Shown piece by piece: positions 9,177-18,130 of a stretch of DNA of 64,000 bases. The notes beneath the pieces are model-generated. The model ran no database searches. It was not told the DNA's origin and saw only the letters and a list, made by a program, of their open reading frames with translations. Numbering within the stretch: the first letter of the stretch is position 1; each line of letters begins with the position of its first letter. The position numbers and the translations under genes were made by a program. Location of the stretch: contig RXKB01000001.1 in NCBI GenBank assembly GCA_003963225.1, positions 1 to 64,000 of the forward strand, given 5' to 3'. The stretch is from Candidatus Babelota bacterium. GTDB lineage: Bacteria; Babelota; Babeliae; Babelales; Vermiphilaceae.

Positions 9177-11030
9177 CTACTTGTTACGCTCACCAAAGCC
9201 GACACCGTATGCCAACCCCGGAACAGGCGACGGGCCTTTCAGGTCACTGAACGCCCCGGTGTTCGCAGCGTGCAAAATCTTACGTTCCAAATTCGCCGTG
9301 TACAGCTGGTGCATCCAGTCTGGTTCATGTTCTGGGATGGCGTCAAGTCGCTGCATCTCAGGAGTGAACGCTGGTGCATGGCTGCTCACGAGTACTTGCT
9401 CAACTCCTCGTGAGCGCAGGTTATCGATGATCTTCTTGGTAACACGAGTGCCTATCGTGTAGTGCAGTACGGGTTGCTCCAAGTATTTATTGTACGCGGC
9501 GTCAACACGAACCTTGGCAGCATCCGCTCTAGGCTGGTAGTCGCGCTCTACTGATTGATACGAAATTATTTCACCAGGTAGGTGGTCGCCTAGACCATCG
9601 TTGGAAGTAACACGTACATGGTCGATCATTGACTTCGACAACACCTCGAAATTACGATGGTTGATGCCACCCATACCGGAGTCGTCAAAAGCCTTTTTCA
9701 TGGCGTGGGCGAAGTACCTGCGCCCCTCGCCGATACCTTTTAGCCGAACCATGTCTGAAGGGTTTACAATGCCTTCCGACAAGATATCACCTGCTTCCAC
9801 CGTATCACCAACCTTCACCTTAATACCGAAACCGGTGGGCACGTAATACTCATCTTTAGCAATGTGGATGTAATGACCGCCTTGTGGCGCAGGGCGGATC
9901 AAATCCACCTTGCCGTCGTGTTCAGCGACTGCCGCCTTGTCTTTGAAGGTTTGTGGAATCGTCGCAAGCTGTTTAACCAAGTCAAAGCCTGAAGCTAGAT
10001 TGGGTCCAGTGGCTGAGCCTGAGGTATGCTTCAACGACAACTGACCTTGTGCGAGAGGTTCACCCAGTGTCGAAGCCGCTGTGATGCCGATGAAGTCTCC
10101 GATGGAAGGTAGCCCTTTTTCGCGCTTACCAGCGCAAAGCTGGCAAATCGCATTATGATGGTAGCGGCGAGAAGACTGGCAGGTAATTGGCGAACGAACC
10201 ACGATTCGGTCAATGCCTCTGTTTTTCAGGTCATTGAGCATCTTTGGCGTTACTTCGTTGTTCTTGTTGTACCCACCGACGGGGTGTGCCAAAAACGTCC
10301 CAATGTGCTCCTTGCTGCTTGTCTCTACATCAACACCGTTGTCTGTTCCACAGTCGTGCTCCTCTACTCGCAACGTCATGGTAGCACGTGACATCTGCTT
10401 GGAGAAATACCCTGCGTCCGCCACAGCCAATTTCTTGGCTACTTCACCTTGGCGTGAACCGAAGGTGGCCGCAAGGTACTCAGGCAAATTCAACCCATCT
10501 GCAAATGACTTCTTCAATGGAAAGTCAATCAACGGTCGGCCTGTATTATCTTGCACCAACACTGGCGCAAACACAGTCTGCATATACTGTACAGGAGAAC
10601 CACGTGAGCCAGAACGAATGATTTTCGCCAAAGTCTGATTTTTCTGTACACCAACATCTACGAGGTCTTTAGTGACACCCTTCACAAAAGTCTGATAAAT
10701 GTCGTTTGCTTTGCGTTCGTATTCCTTTTGTGGGAGCTTCTGTTTTCTCAGCTCTGCCAATTGCGCGTCTAGCTCGGCAAATTTGGCGGCTTTATCGATA
10801 GGAGAACGAAGATCAGTAAGACGAACAGTGGACCCCATGCGAGTGGATACCTCGAACCCAAGACGAGCAAGCTCGCTGACAATTTTGTTGTAAGAGTCAG
10901 GGTGCTTTTCGGCCAACAAGTTAAACAACTTGGCGTTGCCACCCTTGTCGAGTTCTGTAGAGTCGATGAAGGCGTGCATATCCTGTGGGAGATGCTCCTT
11001 CAACAGCAGTTTGCCTACCGTGGTTTCCAT
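9177..11030 (-). CDS. RNA polymerase beta-prime subunit, C-terminal fragment
   Basis: This 617-residue protein matches the C-terminal half of bacterial beta-prime. Residues 1-10 (METTVGKLLL) align with the conserved TTVGR segment. IIRSGSRGSPVQ (137-148) matches the GARGS region near the secondary channel, and FADGLNLPEYLAATFGSRQG (176-195) the conserved GLSVLEYF...GARKG block. The zinc-site cysteines are kept: Cys227 (DCGT), Cys284, Cys296 and Cys299. ITAASTLGEPLAQGQL (316-331) matches the GxIAAQSIGEPxTQ block. The catalytic Asp loop is not here; it is in the fusion gene at 12.6-15.6 kb. The start is ATG 11030, two bases after the upstream stop. It would act with the other three RNAP pieces to transcribe phage genes. 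Confidence 0.9.
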   Translation of the reverse strand: METTVGKLLLKEHLPQDMHAFIDSTELDKGGNAKLFNLLAEKHPDSYNKIVSELARLGFEVSTRMGSTVRLTDLRSPIDKAAKFAELDAQLAELRKQKLPQKEYERKANDIYQTFVKGVTKDLVDVGVQKNQTLAKIIRSGSRGSPVQYMQTVFAPVLVQDNTGRPLIDFPLKKSFADGLNLPEYLAATFGSRQGEVAKKLAVADAGYFSKQMSRATMTLRVEEHDCGTDNGVDVETSSKEHIGTFLAHPVGGYNKNNEVTPKMLNDLKNRGIDRIVVRSPITCQSSRRYHHNAICQLCAGKREKGLPSIGDFIGITAASTLGEPLAQGQLSLKHTSGSATGPNLASGFDLVKQLATIPQTFKDKAAVAEHDGKVDLIRPAPQGGHYIHIAKDEYYVPTGFGIKVKVGDTVEAGDILSEGIVNPSDMVRLKGIGEGRRYFAHAMKKAFDDSGMGGINHRNFEVLSKSMIDHVRVTSNDGLGDHLPGEIISYQSVERDYQPRADAAKVRVDAAYNKYLEQPVLHYTIGTRVTKKIIDNLRSRGVEQVLVSSHAPAFTPEMQRLDAIPEHEPDWMHQLYTANLERKILHAANTGAFSDLKGPSPVPGLAYGVGFGERNK

Positions 11031-11032
11031 AG

Positions 11033-11755
11033 TTACTGGAATCTAGCTGGCGTCAGGTCAAGAACATTCAGGCTATTAGTCACATTGAAATACTTGGCCT
11101 TTGCCAAGAAGTGGTGGCCGTCCACGATTTGGTCATTTACAAGCAGAATGTACTTGTCCTTGGCTTTCTTGAAAAGCGCGTCGCGCGCTTCAGCCAGTTT
11201 TTCCTTTGTAAGACCATCGAGTTCTTTCTTCACCGCTTCCCACGCAGACTTGTAATTCTGTGGGTCGGCACGGTCAAGCAGCTCACGTACCATCATCCCA
11301 TAATGGATCACGGTCGGGTTCTTCGGACTCTTTGGGATAAACCGACGAACATCTTCCTGTACCTTTTCAGGCAGATCCGCCACACGTGTGTCTTTGATGT
11401 ATGCAGACATTTTGATCCTTACGGCTCGTGCACGCTTTACAAGAGTTAGCATGCTTACCTTCGTCCTTACCAATGGAGTTACTTTACCGAACGTTTCCGG
11501 AGTTTCTGGGTTCGGCTGTTCAATCTCCGGCATGGCCTGGCGAAGCAAGAGGTCTTCGGGACCTTTGATCGTTTTGTTCTGCGAAGGAAGCCCCGTGTTC
11601 AACTCCGGCGCGATCACCTCGTCGTCTTCATGTTGCTGAATCATCTGATCCGGTGAAAGCCGCTGGAGCAGCTGTACCATATCATTTTGCAGCAGAGGAT
11701 CTTGCGTCTCTGCTGCAGCTTTCAACAAATATCGACGTAGAATCGGAAGGTTCAT
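11033..11755 (-). CDS. Unknown protein with ParB/Srx-like C-terminal motif
   Basis: A 240-residue protein lying between two RNAP genes. The N-terminal third is acidic and Gln/Pro-rich; the middle is helical. The C-terminal stretch ILLVNDQIVDGHHFLAKAKY (about 203-222) recalls the DGHHR core of the ParB/sulfiredoxin nuclease fold, but the Arg of that motif is replaced by Phe, so any activity is doubtful. The ATG at 11755 follows the neighbour's stop by two bases, with no Shine-Dalgarno. It may be a virion or RNAP-associated protein by position only. Confidence 0.65.
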   Translation of the reverse strand: MNLPILRRYLLKAAAETQDPLLQNDMVQLLQRLSPDQMIQQHEDDEVIAPELNTGLPSQNKTIKGPEDLLLRQAMPEIEQPNPETPETFGKVTPLVRTKVSMLTLVKRARAVRIKMSAYIKDTRVADLPEKVQEDVRRFIPKSPKNPTVIHYGMMVRELLDRADPQNYKSAWEAVKKELDGLTKEKLAEARDALFKKAKDKYILLVNDQIVDGHHFLAKAKYFNVTNSLNVLDLTPARFQ

Positions 11756-11757
11756 GG

Positions 11758-12399
11758 TTAGTAGATGCCTCCACCGCCCATCATATTCGGGCCATTATTG
11801 GCCATAGCAGCTTCTTGCTGAGCTTGCTGCTGCTTCATCTGTTCCTGCTGCTGGCGCTTCTGCTGGTCTTCGACCGCTTTCTGCTGCATCTGCTGCTGCT
11901 TCATCTGCCCCTTCTGGATGTGCTCCTGCACCTTGAGGGTAGACTGCGTCGCCTTACCACCAGATACAAGATCAAGCAAATCACGAACACGAAGAGTAAT
12001 CGTGGATTGTTCCAGGTCAGTCGGTGGACCCGAGCTTTGAACCCGCTCACCCTGCTGTCCTTGCTGTGCGCCTTGCCCTCCACCTTCTCCACCGCCTTGC
12101 GCGCCTCCTTGGCCTCCCATCTGCTGCATGACCTGTTGGAGCGCTTGCTCCTGTTGGTCAGGTGGGAGTTGCTGGATCTGCTGAGCGATCTCAGGAGGAA
12201 GCTGCGAGAGTACGCTTTCCAGCCCGCCGCCTTCTTGCTTGTCGCCTTGTGGTGGCTGTTGTTGCTGCTGGCTGGCGTCTTGCCCTGGAGGTTGTTGCTG
12301 CCCTTCTTGCCCGCCGCCTTGTTGCTTATTTGGCGCCGGAATAAAAGCTACTTTGACGGCAGCATCGATTTCACTGAGAACTTGGCCGATTTTCTTCAT
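11758..12399 (-). CDS. Gln/Gly-rich low-complexity protein
   Basis: The 213-residue product starting at ATG 12399 (MKKIGQVLSEID) has a short N-terminal helix, then long Gln, Pro and Gly runs, a helical block at about 135-160 (TITLRVRDLLDLVSGGKA) and a Gln/Lys/Met-rich coiled coil to the end. An in-frame start 15 codons further upstream is possible, but the Met-Lys-Lys start is more natural. It overlaps the end of the small upstream gene by 29 bases. It is likely flexible and virion-associated; no enzyme motif is seen. Confidence 0.65.
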   Translation of the reverse strand: MKKIGQVLSEIDAAVKVAFIPAPNKQQGGGQEGQQQPPGQDASQQQQQPPQGDKQEGGGLESVLSQLPPEIAQQIQQLPPDQQEQALQQVMQQMGGQGGAQGGGEGGGQGAQQGQQGERVQSSGPPTDLEQSTITLRVRDLLDLVSGGKATQSTLKVQEHIQKGQMKQQQMQQKAVEDQQKRQQQEQMKQQQAQQEAAMANNGPNMMGGGGIY

Positions 12400-12598
12400 A
12401 TTGAGGTGTCTCCCATTCAGCGATCTGCAACACGAGTTGCTCAAGATCTATACGTATTTGCGTTAGACGGCCTTGTTCAGGTGTGCCGCTTAACGCGTGC
12501 TTGCCGTCGTCTATGTCACAAAGTTCAGAAAGAGCCGCACGCAGGCGCTCATCTTTCTGCGCCTGTGTCAACCCATCCCATACTTCTTTGGTAATCAT
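12371..12598 (-). CDS. Small hypothetical protein
   Basis: A 75-residue acidic helical protein (MITKEVWDGLTQAQKDERLR at the start), not recognised. I chose ATG 12598, which has GAG eight bases upstream; a TTG at 12622 overlapping the stop of the RNAP fusion gene is an alternative that adds eight residues. Its end overlaps the next gene by 29 bases, so the pair is probably translationally coupled. Confidence 0.55.
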   Translation of the reverse strand: MITKEVWDGLTQAQKDERLRAALSELCDIDDGKHALSGTPEQGRLTQIRIDLEQLVLQIAEWETPQYEENRPSSQ

Positions 12599-12618
12599 AA
12601 CAGCTCGAATTACGAGGG

Positions 12619-15603
12619 TCAACCTACCTTTACCTTGTCGCCGATGTGCAACCTACCTTGATGAAAGGCGCTTACCACGTCCTTTGAAGTCTTGAAATGC
12701 TGCACAGTATCGCTGTGAGACTTCTCCGTGGACATCTGAAACAACCCAAGGGCAGCCTCGTTCGACGGCACGAACATTGGCTGAAACGTCTTTGGCGAAA
12801 GTAGGCTCTTACTAGGCAGCATCTTTTCGATCACTTCCTGCTTTGCCTCTTCACTAGCTGGCACGTTGATGTTCAATTGGTCACCGTCATTATCAGCAGC
12901 AAGCCCCTTGAATACAAGAGGATTCAGCTTGATTGTCTTATCTCGCTTATTGACATTTGGCCTCAAGAAGAAGCCTGTGAGGTTGAATTTATGAAGTGAC
13001 GGGTCGCGGGAAATAATTGCAGGACGCTCTTTAAGTTCAGCATGCAGTGCCTCTAGCGCCAACGGGTTGCGGGTCTCGATGTACTCCTGTGCTTTAGTTG
13101 CTGGCACGCCTTTCTGTACGAGGCGTCGCTGCACAAAAGGCAGGTACACTTTCCAAAGAGTGTCGATCGGCACACTAGCTTCGTCAAGGTCCAGGAAGGC
13201 GCTTGGAGTCAACACTGCGCGACCTACAAGGTCCATAGGTTTGTTCACGACCTTGGACTGAAACATGGTAGTCTTTGCCGAACCACCACGAATACCGAGT
13301 GTGGTAGACAGGAGTCCTTTGAGCCCTTTCTCCTGGTTCTTCACTACAATCGGATCGCCCAAACCATAAATGGCTTTGACAGCGTCGTACTGTTTTCCTT
13401 TCAACCCTTCCACGACATGAGGAGGAAGACCCGAGTTGTCCTTCTTCAACTCGTTCGACGTCATGATCAAATCTTTGTACAAATAGTTCACATCCGCAGC
13501 GAGAGAAAAATCCCCTTGCGCTAATGCCGGCCGGTAAATGGCTGGGATCACAGGAACCTTTGTCAGCATCAGATCATGAGGGTGCAATTGGTTCTGCTGA
13601 AGAGTTCTCAGAAAAGCGACTAGCTTTAGGGCGTCTTCACGTTTGGTCTTCTTACCAGTCTTGAGATATTTGGTGTACTCGTCCAACTTCTTCTGGACAT
13701 TGATCTCTTTGAGTTTCGCTGAAATGGCTCCGGAGCGCACAAGCTCCATATACCCGTCTTTCGTTACTCCAAGAAGCTTGCGAAGAAAATCTTCCGAAAC
13801 TGGATTAGGAATAGGTTGAGCCAGTTCCACATGGTTGTAGCGCTCACCGAGAACGCCAACCCGCTCAGGATCAAACAGCCCACCTTTCTCAGGAATAAGC
13901 TTGTCGCCTTTTACCTGAAACGTCAGGGGTTCATGAATAGCACCACCAGACATACGAGCTACATCCTTGTCCGTCATGGGCAAGATATGAAACTTGTTGT
14001 CTTTCTTAGTGACGTTAATGCCTGCGCCTTGGAGGGAAGCGAGGAACTTGTCAAAGATAAACGGGACTTTAGGGCTTGGAACAGGTAGGCCTAATTTCAA
14101 ACGACGCCAATACTCGTCGTTCTTTGTCGCCTTGATAGTCGCGATATCACGAAGTACAGCAGTTGCGCCGTGCGACAAAAGAGCAGCAGTGCCAAGGTTA
14201 CCAATACGTTTCGCAGATTCATCATCGGCCTTCGTCGGTTGCATGTCCCACGAATAACCTGTACCAGTGGAACGATGACTTTCTTTGTCTTCTGCAATGT
14301 GCACAAGACGTGTGTAGTACAAGGGACCTGTGAGCACCTCAATGTTGCGCCCTGTCACTGGGTCGTAAAGTTGCTCCGTATCCGACAACCCATGCTTTTT
14401 CAATTCACTGATTGCGTGCTCCACGGCCGATTCATTCCGGAAATGAGGCATCTTGACCGGATGTCCTAGCTTCTCGGCGACCTTACCAAGCACCAGAGTA
14501 TTTACCAGAGCCGGAGCGACACGGGAGGTAATACTCATGGAATTCAAAATGATATCGACAGGCTTTCCATCCTTGTCCATCGGTGCACGGGAATCCGGTA
14601 CGATGGAGCCGACGACGCCTTTGGCACCGAATACACAGCTGACCTTATCGCCGACTTGAAGCGTTCGACGGGTCTTCACATTTACGGTGACGTAGTCACC
14701 GGTCACAGAGACATCTACAACCTCGCCAGGAGACTCATGATCCCAAACGACGGCGTGGTCAGAAAAGGCGTGCTTTAGCACACTCGACAAACGACCCAGC
14801 GCCACGTCCGTCGACTTTAGGGCCTTTGGTGCCAGAGCTAACACAATCGGGTCGCCGTAGTTAACAATGGTTCCTTTTTTGACGACACCGGAAGGCTCGA
14901 TAGTGGCTAGCTGCGCGTTGAGAAAACGATTGGGGAAGATAGCGACGTATTTTGTCTTGCCAATTTCCACACCCATACGGGCTTCTGTGCGGATACGGAA
15001 CAACTGCTCGGCTTCCAATTTTTTTGCACCCGATTCGGTGACAACAAAGGCGTCTTCGAAATTAGACGAACGGTATGGCATCACCGCGGTACGCAAATTC
15101 GTACCCATCGCCATTACTCCATGGTCATCGGTGTAATTCGACGTAGCCAGGATATCGCCTTTCTTTACCTTGTCCCCGACCTTGACCTTTGGATAATAGG
15201 TGATGAAAGTCTTTTGCCCCAAATTGTGGTTGTGATACAACTGGTAGACCTTTGTCCCCGACGAGGTCTTGATCTTGATTTCGTGATCTGTCGCTTCCGT
15301 CACCTCGCCGTCGACGTCACTTTTCTGGCTTAAATAGTTCTGTCCCAATTGTTTAACGAAGGAGTCATCTTTTTCACGGGACGTACTTTGCACCAGTGGG
15401 GGCTGTCGATTTACCAAGGAGATAGCTTGAAGAGTAGCTTTCGACCCGATGAGAATACGTCCGCCTGACACGCCACCCAAACCAGTAACTAAATTGGCTG
15501 GGTAGGAGAAAAAGTCTTTGGTGGAGGCAAACTCAAAGTCATGCCCCTCAGACGTCGGTGTCTTCTTCAGGCGTCCTTTGTCGAGTACCGTAATTTCGCT
15601 CAT
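12619..15603 (-). CDS. RNA polymerase beta(C-term)-beta-prime(N-term) fusion
   Basis: A single 994-residue chain joins the C-terminal part of beta to the N-terminal part of beta-prime. In the beta part, RTAVMPYRSSNFEDAFVVTE (171-190) matches the conserved NFEDA block, and CVFGAKGVVG with GKPVDIILNSMSITSR matches the HGNKG and GxPVDIVLNPLGVPSR blocks. In the beta-prime part GRAVLTPS matches the GRSVI region, and AADNDGDQLNINVP carries the catalytic Asp triad (Asp904, 906, 908), varied from the usual NADFDGD but with all three Asp kept. FVPSNEAALGLFQMS matches the block after it. Beta before about E. coli residue 650 is absent and is found in genes at 29.0 and 42.1 kb. The ATG at 15603 lies seven bases after a -10 box. 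Confidence 0.92.
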   Translation of the reverse strand: MSEITVLDKGRLKKTPTSEGHDFEFASTKDFFSYPANLVTGLGGVSGGRILIGSKATLQAISLVNRQPPLVQSTSREKDDSFVKQLGQNYLSQKSDVDGEVTEATDHEIKIKTSSGTKVYQLYHNHNLGQKTFITYYPKVKVGDKVKKGDILATSNYTDDHGVMAMGTNLRTAVMPYRSSNFEDAFVVTESGAKKLEAEQLFRIRTEARMGVEIGKTKYVAIFPNRFLNAQLATIEPSGVVKKGTIVNYGDPIVLALAPKALKSTDVALGRLSSVLKHAFSDHAVVWDHESPGEVVDVSVTGDYVTVNVKTRRTLQVGDKVSCVFGAKGVVGSIVPDSRAPMDKDGKPVDIILNSMSITSRVAPALVNTLVLGKVAEKLGHPVKMPHFRNESAVEHAISELKKHGLSDTEQLYDPVTGRNIEVLTGPLYYTRLVHIAEDKESHRSTGTGYSWDMQPTKADDESAKRIGNLGTAALLSHGATAVLRDIATIKATKNDEYWRRLKLGLPVPSPKVPFIFDKFLASLQGAGINVTKKDNKFHILPMTDKDVARMSGGAIHEPLTFQVKGDKLIPEKGGLFDPERVGVLGERYNHVELAQPIPNPVSEDFLRKLLGVTKDGYMELVRSGAISAKLKEINVQKKLDEYTKYLKTGKKTKREDALKLVAFLRTLQQNQLHPHDLMLTKVPVIPAIYRPALAQGDFSLAADVNYLYKDLIMTSNELKKDNSGLPPHVVEGLKGKQYDAVKAIYGLGDPIVVKNQEKGLKGLLSTTLGIRGGSAKTTMFQSKVVNKPMDLVGRAVLTPSAFLDLDEASVPIDTLWKVYLPFVQRRLVQKGVPATKAQEYIETRNPLALEALHAELKERPAIISRDPSLHKFNLTGFFLRPNVNKRDKTIKLNPLVFKGLAADNDGDQLNINVPASEEAKQEVIEKMLPSKSLLSPKTFQPMFVPSNEAALGLFQMSTEKSHSDTVQHFKTSKDVVSAFHQGRLHIGDKVKVG

Positions 15604-15610
15604 TTGGTTT

Positions 15611-15639
15611 ATGCTACACTACCTTGATTCGAATTGCAA
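15611..15639 (-). promoter_or_regulatory. Leaderless-type promoter for the RNAP fusion gene
   Basis: Minus strand: TTGCAA (15639-15634), 17-base spacer, TAGCAT (15616-15611), then seven bases to ATG 15603. The transcription start would fall at or next to the start codon. The palindromic TTGCAA is also the -35 of the divergent plus-strand promoter. Confidence 0.6.
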
Positions 15640-15662
15640 TTTCATCCGTACCTGGATACCAT
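15634..15662 (+). promoter_or_regulatory. Divergent promoter for the helicase gene, sharing the -35 box
   Basis: Plus strand: the same TTGCAA (15634-15639), 17-base spacer, TACCAT (15657-15662), then 10 bases to ATG 15673. This places the RNA start about three bases before that ATG and supports it over nearby ATGs. Confidence 0.55.
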
Positions 15663-15672
15663 GGTGTTACCT

Positions 15673-17451
15673 ATGGGAACCGGAAGACCCACCAAGCAAA
15701 CAACCGAATACTGCGACAAACTCCGTTGGAAAATGGCCACGGTCGCTGTCGATCTTGATGGCACTCTCGCAAAGAGTGACGCCGGTAAACCGTTTGATCC
15801 TAACCACATTGGTGCTCCAGTCAAGAAAATGATGGATCGCGTGAAGGGTTTTCTTAGCCGCGGGAAGGACGTCGTACTATTTACCGCCCGAGCTTCCGAT
15901 CCGAAAAACGTTCCACCAGTCCGCAAGTGGCTGAACCGACATAAGCTGCAAGCTGTGAAGATTACTCACGAGAAGACCCCCGATATTGAGGTAATCTACG
16001 ACGATCGAGCGAAGGGGGTGCACAAGAACAAGGGGACGATCAAAAGTGCCGCCCTTCCGGGTGTCTCATTAAAACCTCACCAGCAGCGAGTTGTCAACCG
16101 CGTCAAGCAGCCAGGCACCACAGGACTTCTCGCACAACACGGACTAGGTTCAGGTAAAACTCTTTCTTCCATCGCAGCATGGGATGCCCTAGGGCGGCCA
16201 AATACTGCCGTAATTGTGCCGGCAGCTTTGCAAGAAAACTATCGTAAGGAACTCGCCAAGTGGGTAGGTAAGGTGCCACCGAATGTCAACATCATGAGTC
16301 AGCAGCGTATTGCGCGGCAGGGTGGCCTGCCGGGTGCCTCACCAGAGCTTATGATTGTCGACGAGCAACACAAAGCCCGTGAACAAGGCTCGGCTCTACG
16401 CGCCGCGCTGTCTACCATCAAGGCTAAAAAAAAGCTTCTGTTGACCGGTACCCCGATCTATAACCACCCACACGACATTGCAGCCAGCGTCAATTTGGCT
16501 GCAGGAAAAAACGTGTTGCCTCCTGATCGCGCTTCATTTAACGATCGCTACGTTTCCACCGAGTCAGTAAACCCTCCACTGCTCCAACGGTTCATGGGAG
16601 TACGCCCCGGCACAAGGCAAACACTGAAGAACAGGGCCGAACTTGGGCGCATCCTCCGTCAGTACATCGACTATCATCCAAACTCCACACAAGGATTCCC
16701 TAGATCCAACGAAGAGACCATTAAAGTACCGATGGCTGCCGGGCAGACGGATATTTACAATTCCATCATGGGCAAGGCGCCTGGGTGGGTTCGTTGGAAA
16801 GTGAAGTCAGGTCTTCCACCCGGCAAAGGTGAATTCGAAGCGATGCGCGCCTTTTTGACCGGAGCGCGTCAAGTGTCCAACACAAGCCGGGAGTTTACAC
16901 GCTCCAAGGAAGAAGCCGCCAAAGTCGACGCCGCTTTCAAGTTTTTCCAGAGAAAGGCAACGACCGATCCTGGGTACAAAGCCGTAGTTTACTCGAATTA
17001 CCTTCGCAGTGGGCTACTGCCTTACAAGGAACGTCTGACTCGTGCAGGCATTCCGTACGGCGAGTTCAGTGGAGATATGGACCGCCGCGCACGCGACGAG
17101 ATGGTTCGTCAATACAACGACAACAAGCTCCGCGCGTTGTTAATCAGCTCGGCTGGCGCCGAAGGGTTGGATCTCAAAGGCACCAGACTTATTCAATTGT
17201 TAGAGCCACACTTCAACGAAGAAAAAGAGAAACAGATCATCGGGCGTGGCATCCGCTATGGTTCCCATGCGGCACTGCCTCCCGACCAACAACACGTACT
17301 TGTTCAAAGGTACTTGGCGCAACCCCGAGGCGGTTGGTTCGACCGGCTGTTTGGCCGTGATACAACACGAGGAGCGGATGAGTATATTCGCAATCTCGCA
17401 TTGCAGAAAAGTCAGTTGAATAACCAGGTTCAGGAACTCCTAGCAAAGTAA
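15673..17451 (+). CDS. HAD-like phosphatase fused to SF2/SNF2-type helicase
   Basis: The N-terminal ~125 residues are a HAD-superfamily domain: AVDLDGTLA (nucleophile Asp27 and Asp29), VVLFTARAS (motif II Thr) and VIYDDRAKG (motif III/IV acids). After it comes a DEAD-like helicase: GLGSGKT (Walker A, from about 157), VDEQH (Walker B, about 229-233), LLLTGTP (motif III, about 258) and IIGRGIRYG (motif VI, about 522). Order and spacing fit SNF2-like SF2 ATPases. A 5'/3' end-processing phosphatase tied to a DNA translocase would suit repair or replication, but that is inference. ATGs at 15661 and 15733 are other possible starts; 15673 is favoured by the promoter. It is divergent from the RNAP fusion gene. 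Confidence 0.8.
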   Translation: MGTGRPTKQTTEYCDKLRWKMATVAVDLDGTLAKSDAGKPFDPNHIGAPVKKMMDRVKGFLSRGKDVVLFTARASDPKNVPPVRKWLNRHKLQAVKITHEKTPDIEVIYDDRAKGVHKNKGTIKSAALPGVSLKPHQQRVVNRVKQPGTTGLLAQHGLGSGKTLSSIAAWDALGRPNTAVIVPAALQENYRKELAKWVGKVPPNVNIMSQQRIARQGGLPGASPELMIVDEQHKAREQGSALRAALSTIKAKKKLLLTGTPIYNHPHDIAASVNLAAGKNVLPPDRASFNDRYVSTESVNPPLLQRFMGVRPGTRQTLKNRAELGRILRQYIDYHPNSTQGFPRSNEETIKVPMAAGQTDIYNSIMGKAPGWVRWKVKSGLPPGKGEFEAMRAFLTGARQVSNTSREFTRSKEEAAKVDAAFKFFQRKATTDPGYKAVVYSNYLRSGLLPYKERLTRAGIPYGEFSGDMDRRARDEMVRQYNDNKLRALLISSAGAEGLDLKGTRLIQLLEPHFNEEKEKQIIGRGIRYGSHAALPPDQQHVLVQRYLAQPRGGWFDRLFGRDTTRGADEYIRNLALQKSQLNNQVQELLAK

Positions 17452-17455
17452 CCTT

Positions 17456-17716
17456 ATGACCAAGCGCCGCCGTATCCCGAGACTTCGGGTGGTGGAGCGA
17501 AAGTTAGGAAGGGAGAAAGCTTACGGACTGTGTTATCAGGGCTTAGGGCTTGTTGAAATAGATCCAAGACAGGATTCGAAGGATTACCTTGATACGCTGA
17601 TCCACGAGATGCTCCACAATTTCTTTCCTCGCGCCGCCGAATGGAGAGTTGGAAAGGTCGCCACGAAAATGGCAAATGTGTTGTGGAGGCATAACTATCG
17701 GCGTATAAAAGACTGA
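17456..17716 (+). CDS. SprT-like mini zinc metallopeptidase
   Basis: An 86-residue basic protein with LIHEMLHNFFP (about residues 47-57), the HExxH zinc-protease signature, preceded by a beta-strand segment GLGLVEIDPRQ as in small phage SprT-like proteins. Host SprT-family proteases cut DNA-protein crosslinks, and a neighbour of a helicase/phosphatase could share a repair role; this is inference. The ATG at 17456 comes four bases after the helicase stop, with no Shine-Dalgarno. A third zinc ligand is not obvious. Confidence 0.7.
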   Translation: MTKRRRIPRLRVVERKLGREKAYGLCYQGLGLVEIDPRQDSKDYLDTLIHEMLHNFFPRAAEWRVGKVATKMANVLWRHNYRRIKD

Positions 17717-17739
17717 ACGCCAAGCTATTGCAGCCTTAC

Positions 17740-17767
17740 TTGCGTTTTGCCGATTCTGTGTTACATT
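17740..17767 (+). promoter_or_regulatory. Leaderless-type promoter before the 17.8 kb gene
   Basis: TTGCGT, 16-base spacer, TACATT (17762-17767), then seven bases to ATG 17775. Confidence 0.45.
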
Positions 17768-17774
17768 GTCTCCA

Positions 17775-18092
17775 ATGAGCACTACGGCAAAACAACTGCT
17801 GGCAGACATCAACGCCGCCATCAGTGGGCGCAGGGCGTTGAAGACCTTTATCAAGGAGATGGGCTATGTAATCTCTCCCCGCTGTGTTCTCGTCTCCCTG
17901 CATCGGCAGGATGGCGAAGGAAAAGACCACTTCGTTGTACACGAGTTGCTGGATGAGGACAACCACGAGAGAGAAGTATCATTTTCATTCCTATACGACC
18001 GAGCGTCAGAGAACGGAGTGATACTTCCTTTTCCATTCTCCAAATACGAGAGCCTGGCAAAGAAGAAAAAGAAGTCGAAAGCACCAAGCTAA
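17775..18092 (+). CDS. Small hypothetical protein
   Basis: A 105-residue protein, not recognised, with a Lys-rich C-terminus (KKKKKSKAPS) and a beta-rich middle. The ATG at 17775 is favoured over an in-frame TTG nine bases upstream, because the -10 box TACATT ends seven bases before the ATG. Its stop codon TAA is inside the A-tract that forms the T-tract of the convergent minus-strand terminator. Confidence 0.65.
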   Translation: MSTTAKQLLADINAAISGRRALKTFIKEMGYVISPRCVLVSLHRQDGEGKDHFVVHELLDEDNHEREVSFSFLYDRASENGVILPFPFSKYESLAKKKKKSKAPS

Positions 18093-18124
18093 AAAAGAAG
18101 GCCCGAGGACAACCTCGGGCCTTC
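18088..18124. terminator. Terminator between convergent genes
   Basis: The hairpin AGGCCCGAGG-ACAA-CCTCGGGCCT (about 18098-18123) is followed on the minus strand by TTTTTT and AGC, a clear intrinsic terminator for the minus operon. On the plus strand the T-run is weaker. Confidence 0.8.
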
Positions 18125-18130
18125 GCGTTA

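Noticed and set aside
11033..11755. Active ParB-like nuclease
   Set aside because: The DGHH motif is present but the key Arg is Phe and other motifs are absent; reported only as a weak likeness.
11653..12594. 313-codon Leu-rich open frame on the plus strand
   Set aside because: It is the antisense of Gln/Gly-rich coding sequence; Leu runs come from reversed CAG/CTG codons, not a membrane protein.
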